Assembly: GCA_024280265.1 (NCBI GenBank)
Contig: JAJRQL010000087.1
Location: 1-39,867 of the forward strand
Reading direction: 5' to 3'
Length of the DNA stretch: 39,867 bases
DNA from: Deltaproteobacteria bacterium
GTDB taxonomy: Bacteria; Desulfobacterota; Desulfobulbia; Desulfobulbales; Desulfocapsaceae
Shown: piece by piece, positions 8,250 to 16,092 of the stretch
Layout: each line of letters opens with the position of its first letter
How positions within the stretch are numbered: position 1 is the first letter of the stretch
Made by a program: the position numbers and the translations under genes
The notes under the pieces: generated by a model
Databases searched by the model: none
What the model saw: only the letters and a program-made list of their open reading frames with translations
Told to the model about the DNA's origin: nothing

Positions 8250-9035
8250 ATGAAAGACCTGTCGTTAGAATCTGACGGCCATATCCACACCAGATACTGT
8301 CACCACGCCACAGGTGAAATGGAAGAGTATGTCCTGGCAGGCATTGCAGCCGGACTGCAGGAGTTGGTCTTTCTCGAACACATGGAAGCGGGAGTCCACT
8401 ACTTTGAAAGTACCTGGCTCACAGAAAAAGATTTCGATGTCTATTTTGAAGAAGGAAAACATTTACAGGAAAAATATGGCGATACCATAACGGTATCCCT
8501 CGGCGTTGAAGTCGGATACAGCCCGACACACAGGGAAGAGCTACGTGACCGACTGGCCCGACGCTCCTGGGACAGGATCGGAATATCTTACCACTTCATG
8601 CCCCACCCTGACAATAGCCGCTATCACCTCAATCTGGTGAGCAGAAAAGAGAGAAACATACTCGCAATTGAAGAACTTGGTTGTGACTTTATTCTGAAAA
8701 ACTACTTCAAAACTCTCACCGAGGCTGTGGAATTTCTTCCAGGTACCGTGCTCTGTCACCTTGATGCTGCCTTGCGCTTTCAACCCGGTATCGCCATAAA
8801 CCATAGCCATCGCGAACAGATCATAACACTCCTGAAAGCCCTGCAAGCAAAAGACATGAGCCTTGAGGTGAACACCTCAGGTTTCAGCATCAGAGAGGTC
8901 CCCTTCCCCGCCCCTTTCATCATTCAGGAAGCTATGGCAATGAATATCCCACTGTTACCAGGCTCTGACGCCCACAGACCGGAGCATGTGGGGAAATACT
9001 TTGACCAGCTGCCCGCCTACCTGGCTTCTCTGTAA
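8250..9035 (+). CDS. PHP-domain phosphatase, histidinol-phosphatase (HisK) type
   Basis: A 261-residue protein starting with the PHP metal motif DGHIHTRYCHHATGEMEEYV (about residues 9-28). Further metal-ligand regions follow: FLEHME at about 50, LGVEVGYSP at about 89, the histidine in GISYHFMPHP at about 115, CHLDAA at about 170 and PGSDAHRPEHVG near the C-terminus. This ligand order and length fit the HisK-type PHP phosphatases that remove phosphate from L-histidinol phosphate in histidine synthesis. Other PHP phosphoesterases look similar and no other his gene is nearby, so the substrate is inferred. There is no clear ribosome-binding site, so translation may be coupled to the small ORF upstream. 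TAA stop. Confidence 0.85.
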   Translation: MKDLSLESDGHIHTRYCHHATGEMEEYVLAGIAAGLQELVFLEHMEAGVHYFESTWLTEKDFDVYFEEGKHLQEKYGDTITVSLGVEVGYSPTHREELRDRLARRSWDRIGISYHFMPHPDNSRYHLNLVSRKERNILAIEELGCDFILKNYFKTLTEAVEFLPGTVLCHLDAALRFQPGIAINHSHREQIITLLKALQAKDMSLEVNTSGFSIREVPFPAPFIIQEAMAMNIPLLPGSDAHRPEHVGKYFDQLPAYLASL

Positions 9036-9058
9036 TCTCTCGCTCGAACGCCGACATT

Positions 9059-10678
9059 TCAGTCAATATACTCACCCATGGCTTCCTTTAAAAGAGCTGC
9101 ATTAAAAGGCTTTTGAATAACCTTATTCACTCCTGCGGCATAAGCAGCATCATTATCATTCACCTCGTTCTGGGTGGTTACCATAATGATGGGTAGCTCT
9201 TTGGGACCATATTTTTTTCGTATCTCACCGGCAAGCATCACCCCGGTAATCTCCGGCATATTCAGGTCAGTGAGAACCATAGCAGGTTTTTCAGTCTGCA
9301 ACCACTCAATGGCGGTGGCAGGAAATTCAAAGAGAACAGGTTCGTACCCCAACTCATGGAGCGTTGCCTTGTAAATGCTGAGGATCATCCGTGAATCGTC
9401 AACTGCGACCACCTTGACCTTATTTTCAACCTCATCGTCCCCTTTAATTTTTTTGGCAAAATCCCCAAACCCATTTTCCTCAAGGAGTCTGACGTAATGC
9501 TCCTTTGTATCTTTATGGGCATGGGGAAGATAGATTAAAGATAACTCCTGGAAGAAATCCTCGCCAACCAGACTTAAAAACACTTTATCGACCTGGGCAT
9601 TTACGATGATTTTGGTGATATGCCTGGCTTCATCATTCTTACTGCGCAGAAGATTTTTAATACCGGCAGTAAGAATTTCCGAGTAGTTCTGATCAATGGC
9701 CCTGGCTGCGGCAACACAAACATGATCTTCAGGGTCTGTCAATCCTGCGGTAAGTGTGTAAGCACCCTTGCGCAGTGGGAGAAGAGCCAGGGCCTCATAA
9801 GCTGCAAAACGAACATTGGCATCCTTGGGCTCCTTTCCGAGCAGTTTTCTGATAGGCATAATGGCCGATTCATCCCCGATATCTCCAAGCACATTCAAGG
9901 TATGAATAATGAAATCGGGATCATCCTGAAGCAGGTTACCGATAAGCGCAGGAACCGCTTTGGAGCCAATACGTATCAGCTCCTGTTTTGCATAGATGCG
10001 CATGTGTGCATAATGCGACGCCAGGGTGTCATTTAGTTTTTCAAGAGAAACCGGATCCTGAACATCAGCAAAGATGGAGAGGATCATGTAATCCATCTCG
10101 TTGTCGGTTCCCATCCGTTCAGCAAGGCGGTGCATAGCAGACTGTGTTCCCACCTGACCAAGGGCCTGAATCGCAGCAATAATACGATCTCTGTTTGCAG
10201 CATAGAGATAATCCGTGAGCGTGTTAATTGCCTGAGGATCTCCTATCATTCCAAGGGTCTCAATAATCAACTTAATCTCAGCCTCATCCTGCGAATTGGC
10301 TACCAGATACAAAAGAGCTGGAACAGCCTCTTCAAAACGCAGTTCTCCAGCCACATTGATCAAATGGGTTTTATCCTTAATCGAAGCGTATGAAAGAAAT
10401 TCTATGAGCAGCTCTGGATATGCAAGCAAATTCGACAGAAGGGTCTCTTTGATAATCGGAAGACTGTCGACTATCTCCACATGCTCTGTCATCAGGTGCA
10501 GCAAAGTCGGCACAGTGAACTTAACATCACCACGCGACAACTCATAGATCAACCTGTTCTGGGTCTTCATATCAACATCTGGAAGGTGTGCCAGGACAAG
10601 CTTTGTCTTCAGAGTATCTCCAGTCTGAATATTATCCCGAACCTCATCAATCATATGTTGAGTATTTAATTCTGCCAT
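9059..10678 (-). CDS. HEAT-repeat protein with C-terminal response-regulator receiver domain
   Basis: 539 residues. About residues 1-410 are repeated helical pairs of HEAT/PBS-lyase type (for example AVPALLYLV, IGDPQAINTL, AVPALIGNLL, IGDESAIMPIRKLL). About 418-539 form a CheY-like receiver: the acidic pair in VAVDDSRMI, the phospho-acceptor aspartate in MVLTDLNMPEITG, and the lysine in NKVIQKPF. All receiver catalytic residues are present. HEAT repeats are protein-interaction scaffolds, so phosphorylation may change partner binding. No kinase or output domain is adjacent. The start has TGAGGAA 6 nt upstream. It converges on the PHP gene 23 nt away with no visible terminator. TGA stop. Confidence 0.92.
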   Translation of the reverse strand: MAELNTQHMIDEVRDNIQTGDTLKTKLVLAHLPDVDMKTQNRLIYELSRGDVKFTVPTLLHLMTEHVEIVDSLPIIKETLLSNLLAYPELLIEFLSYASIKDKTHLINVAGELRFEEAVPALLYLVANSQDEAEIKLIIETLGMIGDPQAINTLTDYLYAANRDRIIAAIQALGQVGTQSAMHRLAERMGTDNEMDYMILSIFADVQDPVSLEKLNDTLASHYAHMRIYAKQELIRIGSKAVPALIGNLLQDDPDFIIHTLNVLGDIGDESAIMPIRKLLGKEPKDANVRFAAYEALALLPLRKGAYTLTAGLTDPEDHVCVAAARAIDQNYSEILTAGIKNLLRSKNDEARHITKIIVNAQVDKVFLSLVGEDFFQELSLIYLPHAHKDTKEHYVRLLEENGFGDFAKKIKGDDEVENKVKVVAVDDSRMILSIYKATLHELGYEPVLFEFPATAIEWLQTEKPAMVLTDLNMPEITGVMLAGEIRKKYGPKELPIIMVTTQNEVNDNDAAYAAGVNKVIQKPFNAALLKEAMGEYID

Positions 10679-10961
10679 TGTCGTTCCTCAGTCAATTCCA
10701 ACCAATGCAAAGTGAGTTTGTTCTCACTACTGGAATAAAGTAATATTGTATATCTCCTTGAACCTGCTGACTACCTGATACAAATTCAGAATATCACAAA
10801 AATAAGAATTATGTCTAGGAGCTTGTGCAGGAGACAGGAACTTTCAGAAAAAAGGAGGTGAGATGGATGCAGGAAAAAAGGCCCCTCTCCTGCAGAAAAC
10901 AACTACCAGACAAACAGTAAATCCCTACATCCCATCCGCTAACCTGTGACGCATCCAGAAA
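10679..10961. other. Intergenic region between CoA-disulfide reductase and HEAT-receiver genes
   Basis: About 280 nt. It holds an inverted repeat at 10713-10730 (AGTGAG/CTCACT) in the leader of the HEAT gene, and on the plus strand a consensus Shine-Dalgarno sequence next to a 28-codon ORF, listed separately. No convincing promoter was found by eye. Confidence 0.4.
10863..10949 (+). CDS. Possible small ORF with a consensus ribosome-binding site (28 residues)
   Basis: AAAGGAGGTG at 10851-10860 is the best Shine-Dalgarno match in the window and is followed by ATG at 10863. That frame encodes a basic 28-residue peptide (MDAGKKAPLLQK...) ending in TGA. A second ATG at 10867 has better spacing but gives only 17 codons. 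No homology can be judged. It lies antisense to the region just past the stop of the CoA-disulfide reductase gene. Confidence 0.25.
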   Translation: MDAGKKAPLLQKTTTRQTVNPYIPSANL

Positions 10962-12689
10962 CTATTTGGAAGGGTACCAATCCACACCGATGTGCCGCAA
11001 CATATTGAAACCGCCTCCAAGGACCAAGCTGTCAGCACGCCCCTCACTGTCGAGAAAACTCTGGATCTCAAACGATCTTGTTCCAGAATCACAGAGAATA
11101 ATCAGAGTTTTATCGTGAGGTAGCTCTGTAAAACGTTCTCGAATTTCATTGTAGGGAATAGCAATCCACTTATCCTTTCCAAACTTCTCAACAAAGGGGG
11201 CAGCTTCCTGTGGGTGCCTGATATCAAGAGAAACCCACTCTTCTTCCAATGAAAAATCATCCATCCAGTCAAGAAACGATTCAATACTTACCTTTCTAAG
11301 GCGACCATCACAAAGATTGTCTGCAACGTACGCCAGGGCATTGATTGTATCAATTGCCGCTGAGAATGGTGGGGCATAGGCCATTTCAAGGGTTCCGAAA
11401 TCATCCAGGGTGGCACCACTTGATATGTAAGCCGCCGCAGCATTAATCCTTGCGGAGATTCCATCTCCCATAGGCCCAAATCCCTGAACACCAAGAACTC
11501 TCCTGGTGCGACGATCAAAAACCATCTGGAAACAGACAACAGCCTCCGTGGGGAAGAAATGGGCCCGGTCCGCCGGAGCGGTAAGTGCCACATCCGCATC
11601 AAATCCTTCAGCAAGTGCCACTTCAAGACTGAGTCCTGTGGCACCGATACACACATCAAATGCCTTCATGATAAAACTCCCTACCGCCCCCTTAAAGATG
11701 GAGGGAATGCCAGCCATATTATCACCGGCAACCCGGCCTTCCTTATTGGCCAGGGAACCGAGAGGTGCATAGAATTTTTTCCCAGACACCAGATGCATTA
11801 CTTCAACACAATCACCTGCCGCATAAATAGAGGGATCAGATGTCTGCATTCGCTCATTTACCACAATTGCGCCCATTGGCGAAGTTACAAGTCCTGCATC
11901 CACGGCAATTTCGGAGCGAGGCCTGACACCAGCAGCCATGATGACAATATCAGCCTCAATGGTTCGATTGGCGGTCTTCAGAGCTGTCACCTTACCATCT
12001 TTACCAATAATCTCGGTTGCGCCTTCACCAAGAAAGACGTCAACATCATTATCACGCAGATGTTTGGTAAGCATGGAGGCCAGTGGAAAATCTACAATAC
12101 GCGGTAGAACCTGAGGCATAAACTCAACAACTGCAGTTTCAACTCCCCAGAGATCCTTAAATGCCTCTGCCATCTCAAGACCAATGGCACCACCACCAAT
12201 CACAACCGCTTTCCCAACTTTTCCTTTGGCAATTCTATCCTTGATTTCAATGGCCTTATGGAGGTCAGAAATGGTAAAAACACCATCAAGATCAGCACCT
12301 GGAATGGGAAGAACAAACGGTCTTGAACCCGTGGCAATCATCAGAACATCATAGGGGACATCTCCCTTGTCACCGCTTGCCACATCCTGGACTTGAACCG
12401 TTTTGTCTTTACGGTCAATTCCAAGTGCCCGGGTTCCACTTTTAACAATAACCCCCTTCGCATCCCTGAAAAATGATTCATCCCGAACCATATGAAAACT
12501 GGTGGAGCGTAACTCGGCTTCATCAGAAACATCACCTGAAACATAGTAAGGAATTCCACAGCCGCCATAAGAAAACAGGGTGTCCTGTTCAATGATGGTC
12601 ACCTCCGCATCCTGCATCAGCCGTTTCACCCGGCATGCTGCCTTTGGTCCTGCAGCAACACCACCAATGATTACTATTTTTTTACCCAT
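10962..12689 (-). CDS. CoA-disulfide reductase-type flavoprotein with C-terminal rhodanese domain
   Basis: 575 residues. The N-terminal FAD-binding motif is IVIIGGVAAGPKAA. The single redox cysteine Cys44 lies in YGGCGIPYYVSG, the CoADR signature, rather than a CxxxxC pair. An NAD(P)H-binding GGGAIGLEMAE is in the middle and the FAD site IYAAGDCVEV at about 300. Residues from about 480 form a rhodanese domain with its cysteine loop LCDSGTRS (Cys533). Fusions of this type reduce CoA disulfide, CoA persulfide or polysulfide with NAD(P)H, the rhodanese passing sulfane sulfur to the flavin domain. This suits a sulfur-metabolising organism, but the exact substrate is unknown. The start has CGGAGG 6-7 nt upstream. 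Stop is TAG. No operon partner. Confidence 0.93.
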   Translation of the reverse strand: MGKKIVIIGGVAAGPKAACRVKRLMQDAEVTIIEQDTLFSYGGCGIPYYVSGDVSDEAELRSTSFHMVRDESFFRDAKGVIVKSGTRALGIDRKDKTVQVQDVASGDKGDVPYDVLMIATGSRPFVLPIPGADLDGVFTISDLHKAIEIKDRIAKGKVGKAVVIGGGAIGLEMAEAFKDLWGVETAVVEFMPQVLPRIVDFPLASMLTKHLRDNDVDVFLGEGATEIIGKDGKVTALKTANRTIEADIVIMAAGVRPRSEIAVDAGLVTSPMGAIVVNERMQTSDPSIYAAGDCVEVMHLVSGKKFYAPLGSLANKEGRVAGDNMAGIPSIFKGAVGSFIMKAFDVCIGATGLSLEVALAEGFDADVALTAPADRAHFFPTEAVVCFQMVFDRRTRRVLGVQGFGPMGDGISARINAAAAYISSGATLDDFGTLEMAYAPPFSAAIDTINALAYVADNLCDGRLRKVSIESFLDWMDDFSLEEEWVSLDIRHPQEAAPFVEKFGKDKWIAIPYNEIRERFTELPHDKTLIILCDSGTRSFEIQSFLDSEGRADSLVLGGGFNMLRHIGVDWYPSK

Positions 12690-12862
12690 CTCAAACCTCC
12701 GATTTTATACGTGAGAACACTCCTTCGCAGCGGAGCTATTCAATTTCATTGATATAGACAAAACAATAAAACCCTGAGAAACACAAGTAGAAAAGAATAA
12801 TTCAAGACTATTTAGTGTCCGCCCGGAAATGATATTTTTTCTTTCTGTTCGAGGCGCAGAAG

Positions 12863-12894
12863 AAATTTTACCGCAGGCATATATCTGATATTCC
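12863..12894 (+). repeat. Dispersed repeat A, copy 1
   Basis: The 18-mer AAATTTTACCGCAGGCAT plus TGATATTCC, separated by 5 nt, also occurs on the minus strand at 18186-18217. The copies match at 28 of 32 positions. Both are intergenic. Confidence 0.75.
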
Positions 12895-13024
12895 GAGGAC
12901 AAAGTACCCGGTTTATTTCAACGTTATTAATACCGACAAGCTCATAAAAATCTGACATTGTAGATGGCTAAGTAGATAAGCGCAGACTTCAAAAAACATC
13001 ACATCCGAGGCGCAAACATTTTCT

Positions 13025-13067
13025 ATTGTTTCGGCGTTCTGGAATACGTCGTAACGATTGAAAATGT
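13025..13067 (+). repeat. Dispersed repeat B, copy 1
   Basis: Forty-three bases ending ATTGAAAATGT match the last 43 bases of the window at 35 of 43 positions, with mostly transition differences and no gaps. Intergenic. Confidence 0.7.
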
Positions 13068-13176
13068 GAAACAACGAAGGAGGTAAAGAGTTTTTACGAC
13101 GCCATCAATACTGGGTAAAAAAACTTAACACACCGAAGAGTCAGGAGAAAAAAACCATTTATAGACAGACATTACA

Positions 13177-13977
13177 TTATTTAACGCTGCTGAGGCAATC
13201 CAGTACCAGCCGTTGCCTGTCATCAAAAAGGCGCCTGCTGATCAGCCATATTGCGCTGAGGACACCAAAACCGGTTCCTGCTGCGATAAGAAACATGACC
13301 AGGATCTGATATTTAACAGCGTCCAGGGGTGATGATCCACCCAAAATCTGTCCCGTCATCATACCAGGCAGACTGACCACCCCGGCCGCTGCCATGGAAT
13401 TTATGATTGGAATCATCCCAGTACGCATGCAGTCACGCCTGATCTCACCACTCGCCTCCTGCCAGGTATGCCCCAGGAGGAGCCGCTGTTCCACCATTCC
13501 CCGCTGATTATATATCTCAGTGGTCAATCTGTCAGAAGCCAGAGCCACCCCGTTCATGGTATTACCCAGCAGCATCCCAAGCAATGGAATAGCGTACTGG
13601 GGCATGTACCAGGGATCAGCCCCCACCATCACAGTGAGTGCCAGAATAGTCACCGTGAAAGAGGAGATCAGCATGGAACCGGTACTGATCAGATAACCGG
13701 GTGCTCCACGCAACTTCCGTTTCTGCCTGGCCCACACCTCATATCCTGCGACAAGTAACATACAAAGAGACATCAGCCCCACAAAAGGAAGGCTGATACT
13801 GGCAAAAAGCGCCTTTAAAACCATACCGATGAGCAGCAACTGCACTGTCATACGAACACCGGAAATCACAATCCGTTTTTCAAGCCCCAGTCCTATACGC
13901 AGACTGGTTGCAGCAAGAAGCAATAGAAGACAGGCAGCCAGAGAGAGATCAAAACTGCTCAGAGATATTACATTCAT
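13177..13977 (-). CDS. fetB: FetB-like ABC transporter permease (UPF0014 family)
   Basis: 266 residues, strongly hydrophobic, about seven predicted membrane segments. The family motifs are GVRMTVQLLLIGMVL (about 40-55), QYAIPLLGMLLGNTMNG (about 127-143) and the C-terminal SLPGMMTGQILGG (about 202-214). FetB with FetA forms a half-size exporter linked to iron efflux and oxidative-stress resistance in E. coli. The ATG overlaps the fetA stop (ATGA), so translation is coupled. As the last gene of the radical SAM-kinase-fetA-fetB set it has no clear terminator after it. TAA stop. Confidence 0.88.
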   Translation of the reverse strand: MNVISLSSFDLSLAACLLLLLAATSLRIGLGLEKRIVISGVRMTVQLLLIGMVLKALFASISLPFVGLMSLCMLLVAGYEVWARQKRKLRGAPGYLISTGSMLISSFTVTILALTVMVGADPWYMPQYAIPLLGMLLGNTMNGVALASDRLTTEIYNQRGMVEQRLLLGHTWQEASGEIRRDCMRTGMIPIINSMAAAGVVSLPGMMTGQILGGSSPLDAVKYQILVMFLIAAGTGFGVLSAIWLISRRLFDDRQRLVLDCLSSVK

Positions 13978-14588
13978 TGCCGTTTCTCCTCTGTTAAACC
14001 CTTTTTCTCAACGCGATAAACCCTTGTTGCCACCCGAAAAAGCTGTTCAAGATCATGGCCTACCCAAAGACAGATGCACTGAGTACCGACACAGAAATCA
14101 AGAACCATGGCCTCAACCACTGCGACCATCTCCTTGTCCAGTGCCGATGTGGGCTCATCGAGAAGAAGTACCCGTGGGTGATTCATGAAGGAGCGAACTA
14201 AAGCCAGACGCTGCCGTTCACCTGTGGAGAGTCTGCTAATCCTCCATCCCATCACATCGGTATCAAACCCTAGATTTTCCAGGAGAATCCGCAATGCCGC
14301 TGTCTGGCTCTTATTGTCAAAATGGGCCCCAACAGTGTCATGCCACCAGAATGATTCGGCAGGCACCATCGCCACTCTTTTTCTCCACTCGGGAGCTGCA
14401 ACTGATGAGCAGGCGTCATCACCGAGAAAACAATCCCCTTCATGGACTATCACATCTGCAACTGCTCTTAACAGTTGCGTTTTGCCAACTCCTGAACGTC
14501 CGGTCAGTCCAATACATTCTCCAGGCCCAATGTCCATACTGTAGGGACCATTGCCAAGAAAGGAGAGTTGAGACAGGTTAAATCCCAT
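13974..14588 (-). CDS. fetA: FetA-like ABC transporter ATPase
   Basis: ABC ATPase with Walker A GLTGRSGVGKT, a variant signature RLSTGERQRLALVR (LSTGE in place of LSGGQ), Walker B VLLLDEPTSALD and the switch histidine WVGHDLEQ. The ORF extends to an ATG at 14636 inside the kinase gene. I prefer the ATG at 14588 because it has GGAG 5 nt upstream, avoids the overlap, and places the N-terminus (MGFNLSQLSFLG) where FetA/YbbL proteins begin, giving 204 residues. Partner of the FetB-like permease. Iron export is inferred from family membership. Confidence 0.87.
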   Translation of the reverse strand: MGFNLSQLSFLGNGPYSMDIGPGECIGLTGRSGVGKTQLLRAVADVIVHEGDCFLGDDACSSVAAPEWRKRVAMVPAESFWWHDTVGAHFDNKSQTAALRILLENLGFDTDVMGWRISRLSTGERQRLALVRSFMNHPRVLLLDEPTSALDKEMVAVVEAMVLDFCVGTQCICLWVGHDLEQLFRVATRVYRVEKKGLTEEKRQ

Positions 14589-14601
14589 TGCGACTCCATT
14601 T

Positions 14602-16092
14602 TCAGGGGAGGGTGATGGTAAAGGTGCTTCCTTCATTTTCCTTTGAACTCACTGTAATGGTACCATGATGCTGATCGATGATATTTTTAGTGATGGCAAG
14701 GCCTAGTCCTGTTCCCCGATTTCTATCAGTATAAAAAGGTTTAAAAATTTCTGCTATTTTCTCTTCACTCATCCCCACACCACTATCCTGGATGGCGACA
14801 AATATAGAGCCGTCTGTTCCGGCCACCCCATTTGTGACCCTGAGCACGCCGCCAGTCTGCATGGCCTGTATCCCATTCACCAGGATATTCAAAAGGGCAC
14901 GATAAAAAAGATCAGGATCAATGGTGAGTTTACCTATATCTTCGGAAAGTTCAACCTGAAGCTCTATATTTTTTTCCTTGAGTTCAGATTCTATAAATTG
15001 AAGTACCTGGGTAATGCAATTATTAATGTCAACAGGAAGCAGCTTAACTTTTTTGGGACGAGCAAAATCCAGGAATTCAAGAACAATATTGTTGAGCCTG
15101 GTGGTCTCAGCGACGATAATCTCCGCCAGATTCTCATTTCCGGGAGCCACTTTTCTGATCCTCTTCACTAGAATTTCAGCCGTCGAGCGAACAATTCCCA
15201 GAGGACTTTTGATCTCATGGGAAACAGTGGCCACCATGGTACCAAGATGTGCCAGTCGCTGGGCATGACTAAGTTTCTGCTCAAGGCTCAGGCGCTCACG
15301 AACTCTTTTTTCCATGATCCTGTCAGCCCTGGTAACAATAACCAGAAGAACAAGAAAGAGAACGGACATTACCAGGGAGGAAACAACAATAACTCTTCCC
15401 TGAAGCTCAACGATTGCCTCGTATTCCCGGGAAAGATCCTGGGAAATTTCGATAACCCCCATAATAGGCCCACTTCCACTTGCATCTTCCCGTACCTGCC
15501 GAAAGGGAATAAAGGTTTTCAGCTGACAGTGCACTGCCTGGGTTCCCGGGAGCAGGTTAAGGATGCTGCCACTGGATAATATCTGAGAATTCGAGATTCC
15601 GGAAAGAGCCTTTTCATACTCTATGCCCCCCACATCCTTTTCCCCAACAAGCTCTCTGTTGGTCGAGTAAGAAATAATATTGACACTGGAGTCATAAATA
15701 GTCACAGCTTCCATCTTCATACTGTCAGTTGCATTACGGACAATTCTATCTAGAACCTGAAACTGTTCCGGGTTGGAAAGGGCAATCTTCCCATAACGAA
15801 TAACAGTCGGAAGCACGAACCCTCTAAATACCTGCTGGTTGAGATTTTCCGCAAGGAGCAGAGAGTAGGCCTCACTCTGTTCAAGCATTACATCACGGGC
15901 ATGTCTGGAGATTACCCAGGAGAGAACAAGAGTAAAAATGAGAATTACTGCAAGGCTTGTAAAGGAAAAATATTTCACAAGCTGAAATGGCATAAGGCCG
16001 GCTCGAAGCCGTTCAAGATGCTCCGGGTCATCCACTGCAGCTGATTCGAACTGGAGTTCTTCCGGTTTCTTCTTAGTCACCACAGACTCCAC
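14602..16092 (-). CDS. Membrane sensor histidine kinase
   Basis: 496 residues from the GTG at 16092; GTG codons at 16083 and 16080 are alternatives, being better placed after GGAG. Membrane segments at about 41-63 and 233-254 enclose a periplasmic region of about 170 residues that I cannot assign. The cytoplasmic part has the phospho-acceptor box ATVSHEIKSPLG (His292), the N box NILVNGIQAM, and the ATP-binding motifs DSGVGMSEEKIAEIF, PFYTDRNRGTGLGLAI. No obvious HAMP domain. It lies between a radical SAM gene, overlapping by 20 nt, and fetA. No response regulator is adjacent, so it is an orphan kinase here. TGA stop. Confidence 0.92.
   Translation of the reverse strand: MESVVTKKKPEELQFESAAVDDPEHLERLRAGLMPFQLVKYFSFTSLAVILIFTLVLSWVISRHARDVMLEQSEAYSLLLAENLNQQVFRGFVLPTVIRYGKIALSNPEQFQVLDRIVRNATDSMKMEAVTIYDSSVNIISYSTNRELVGEKDVGGIEYEKALSGISNSQILSSGSILNLLPGTQAVHCQLKTFIPFRQVREDASGSGPIMGVIEISQDLSREYEAIVELQGRVIVVSSLVMSVLFLVLLVIVTRADRIMEKRVRERLSLEQKLSHAQRLAHLGTMVATVSHEIKSPLGIVRSTAEILVKRIRKVAPGNENLAEIIVAETTRLNNIVLEFLDFARPKKVKLLPVDINNCITQVLQFIESELKEKNIELQVELSEDIGKLTIDPDLFYRALLNILVNGIQAMQTGGVLRVTNGVAGTDGSIFVAIQDSGVGMSEEKIAEIFKPFYTDRNRGTGLGLAITKNIIDQHHGTITVSSKENEGSTFTITLP

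Larger units (their letters stand above)
12690..13176. other. 487-nt intergenic region containing two dispersed repeat elements
   Basis: Between fetB and the CoA-disulfide reductase gene. No convincing gene: a 65-codon minus-strand ORF (12705-12902) overlaps repeat sequence and lacks a ribosome-binding site. The region holds one copy each of the two dispersed repeats described separately (12863-12894 and 13025-13067). An AAGGAGG at 13078-13084 precedes no ORF of useful length. Confidence 0.6.

Noticed and set aside
12705-12902. 65-codon minus-strand ORF upstream of the CoA-disulfide reductase
   Set aside because: Overlaps repeat A, has no ribosome-binding site and no recognisable features.
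12863-13067. Repeats as part of a CRISPR array
   Set aside because: No regular spacing, only single copies of two unrelated repeats, and no cas genes.
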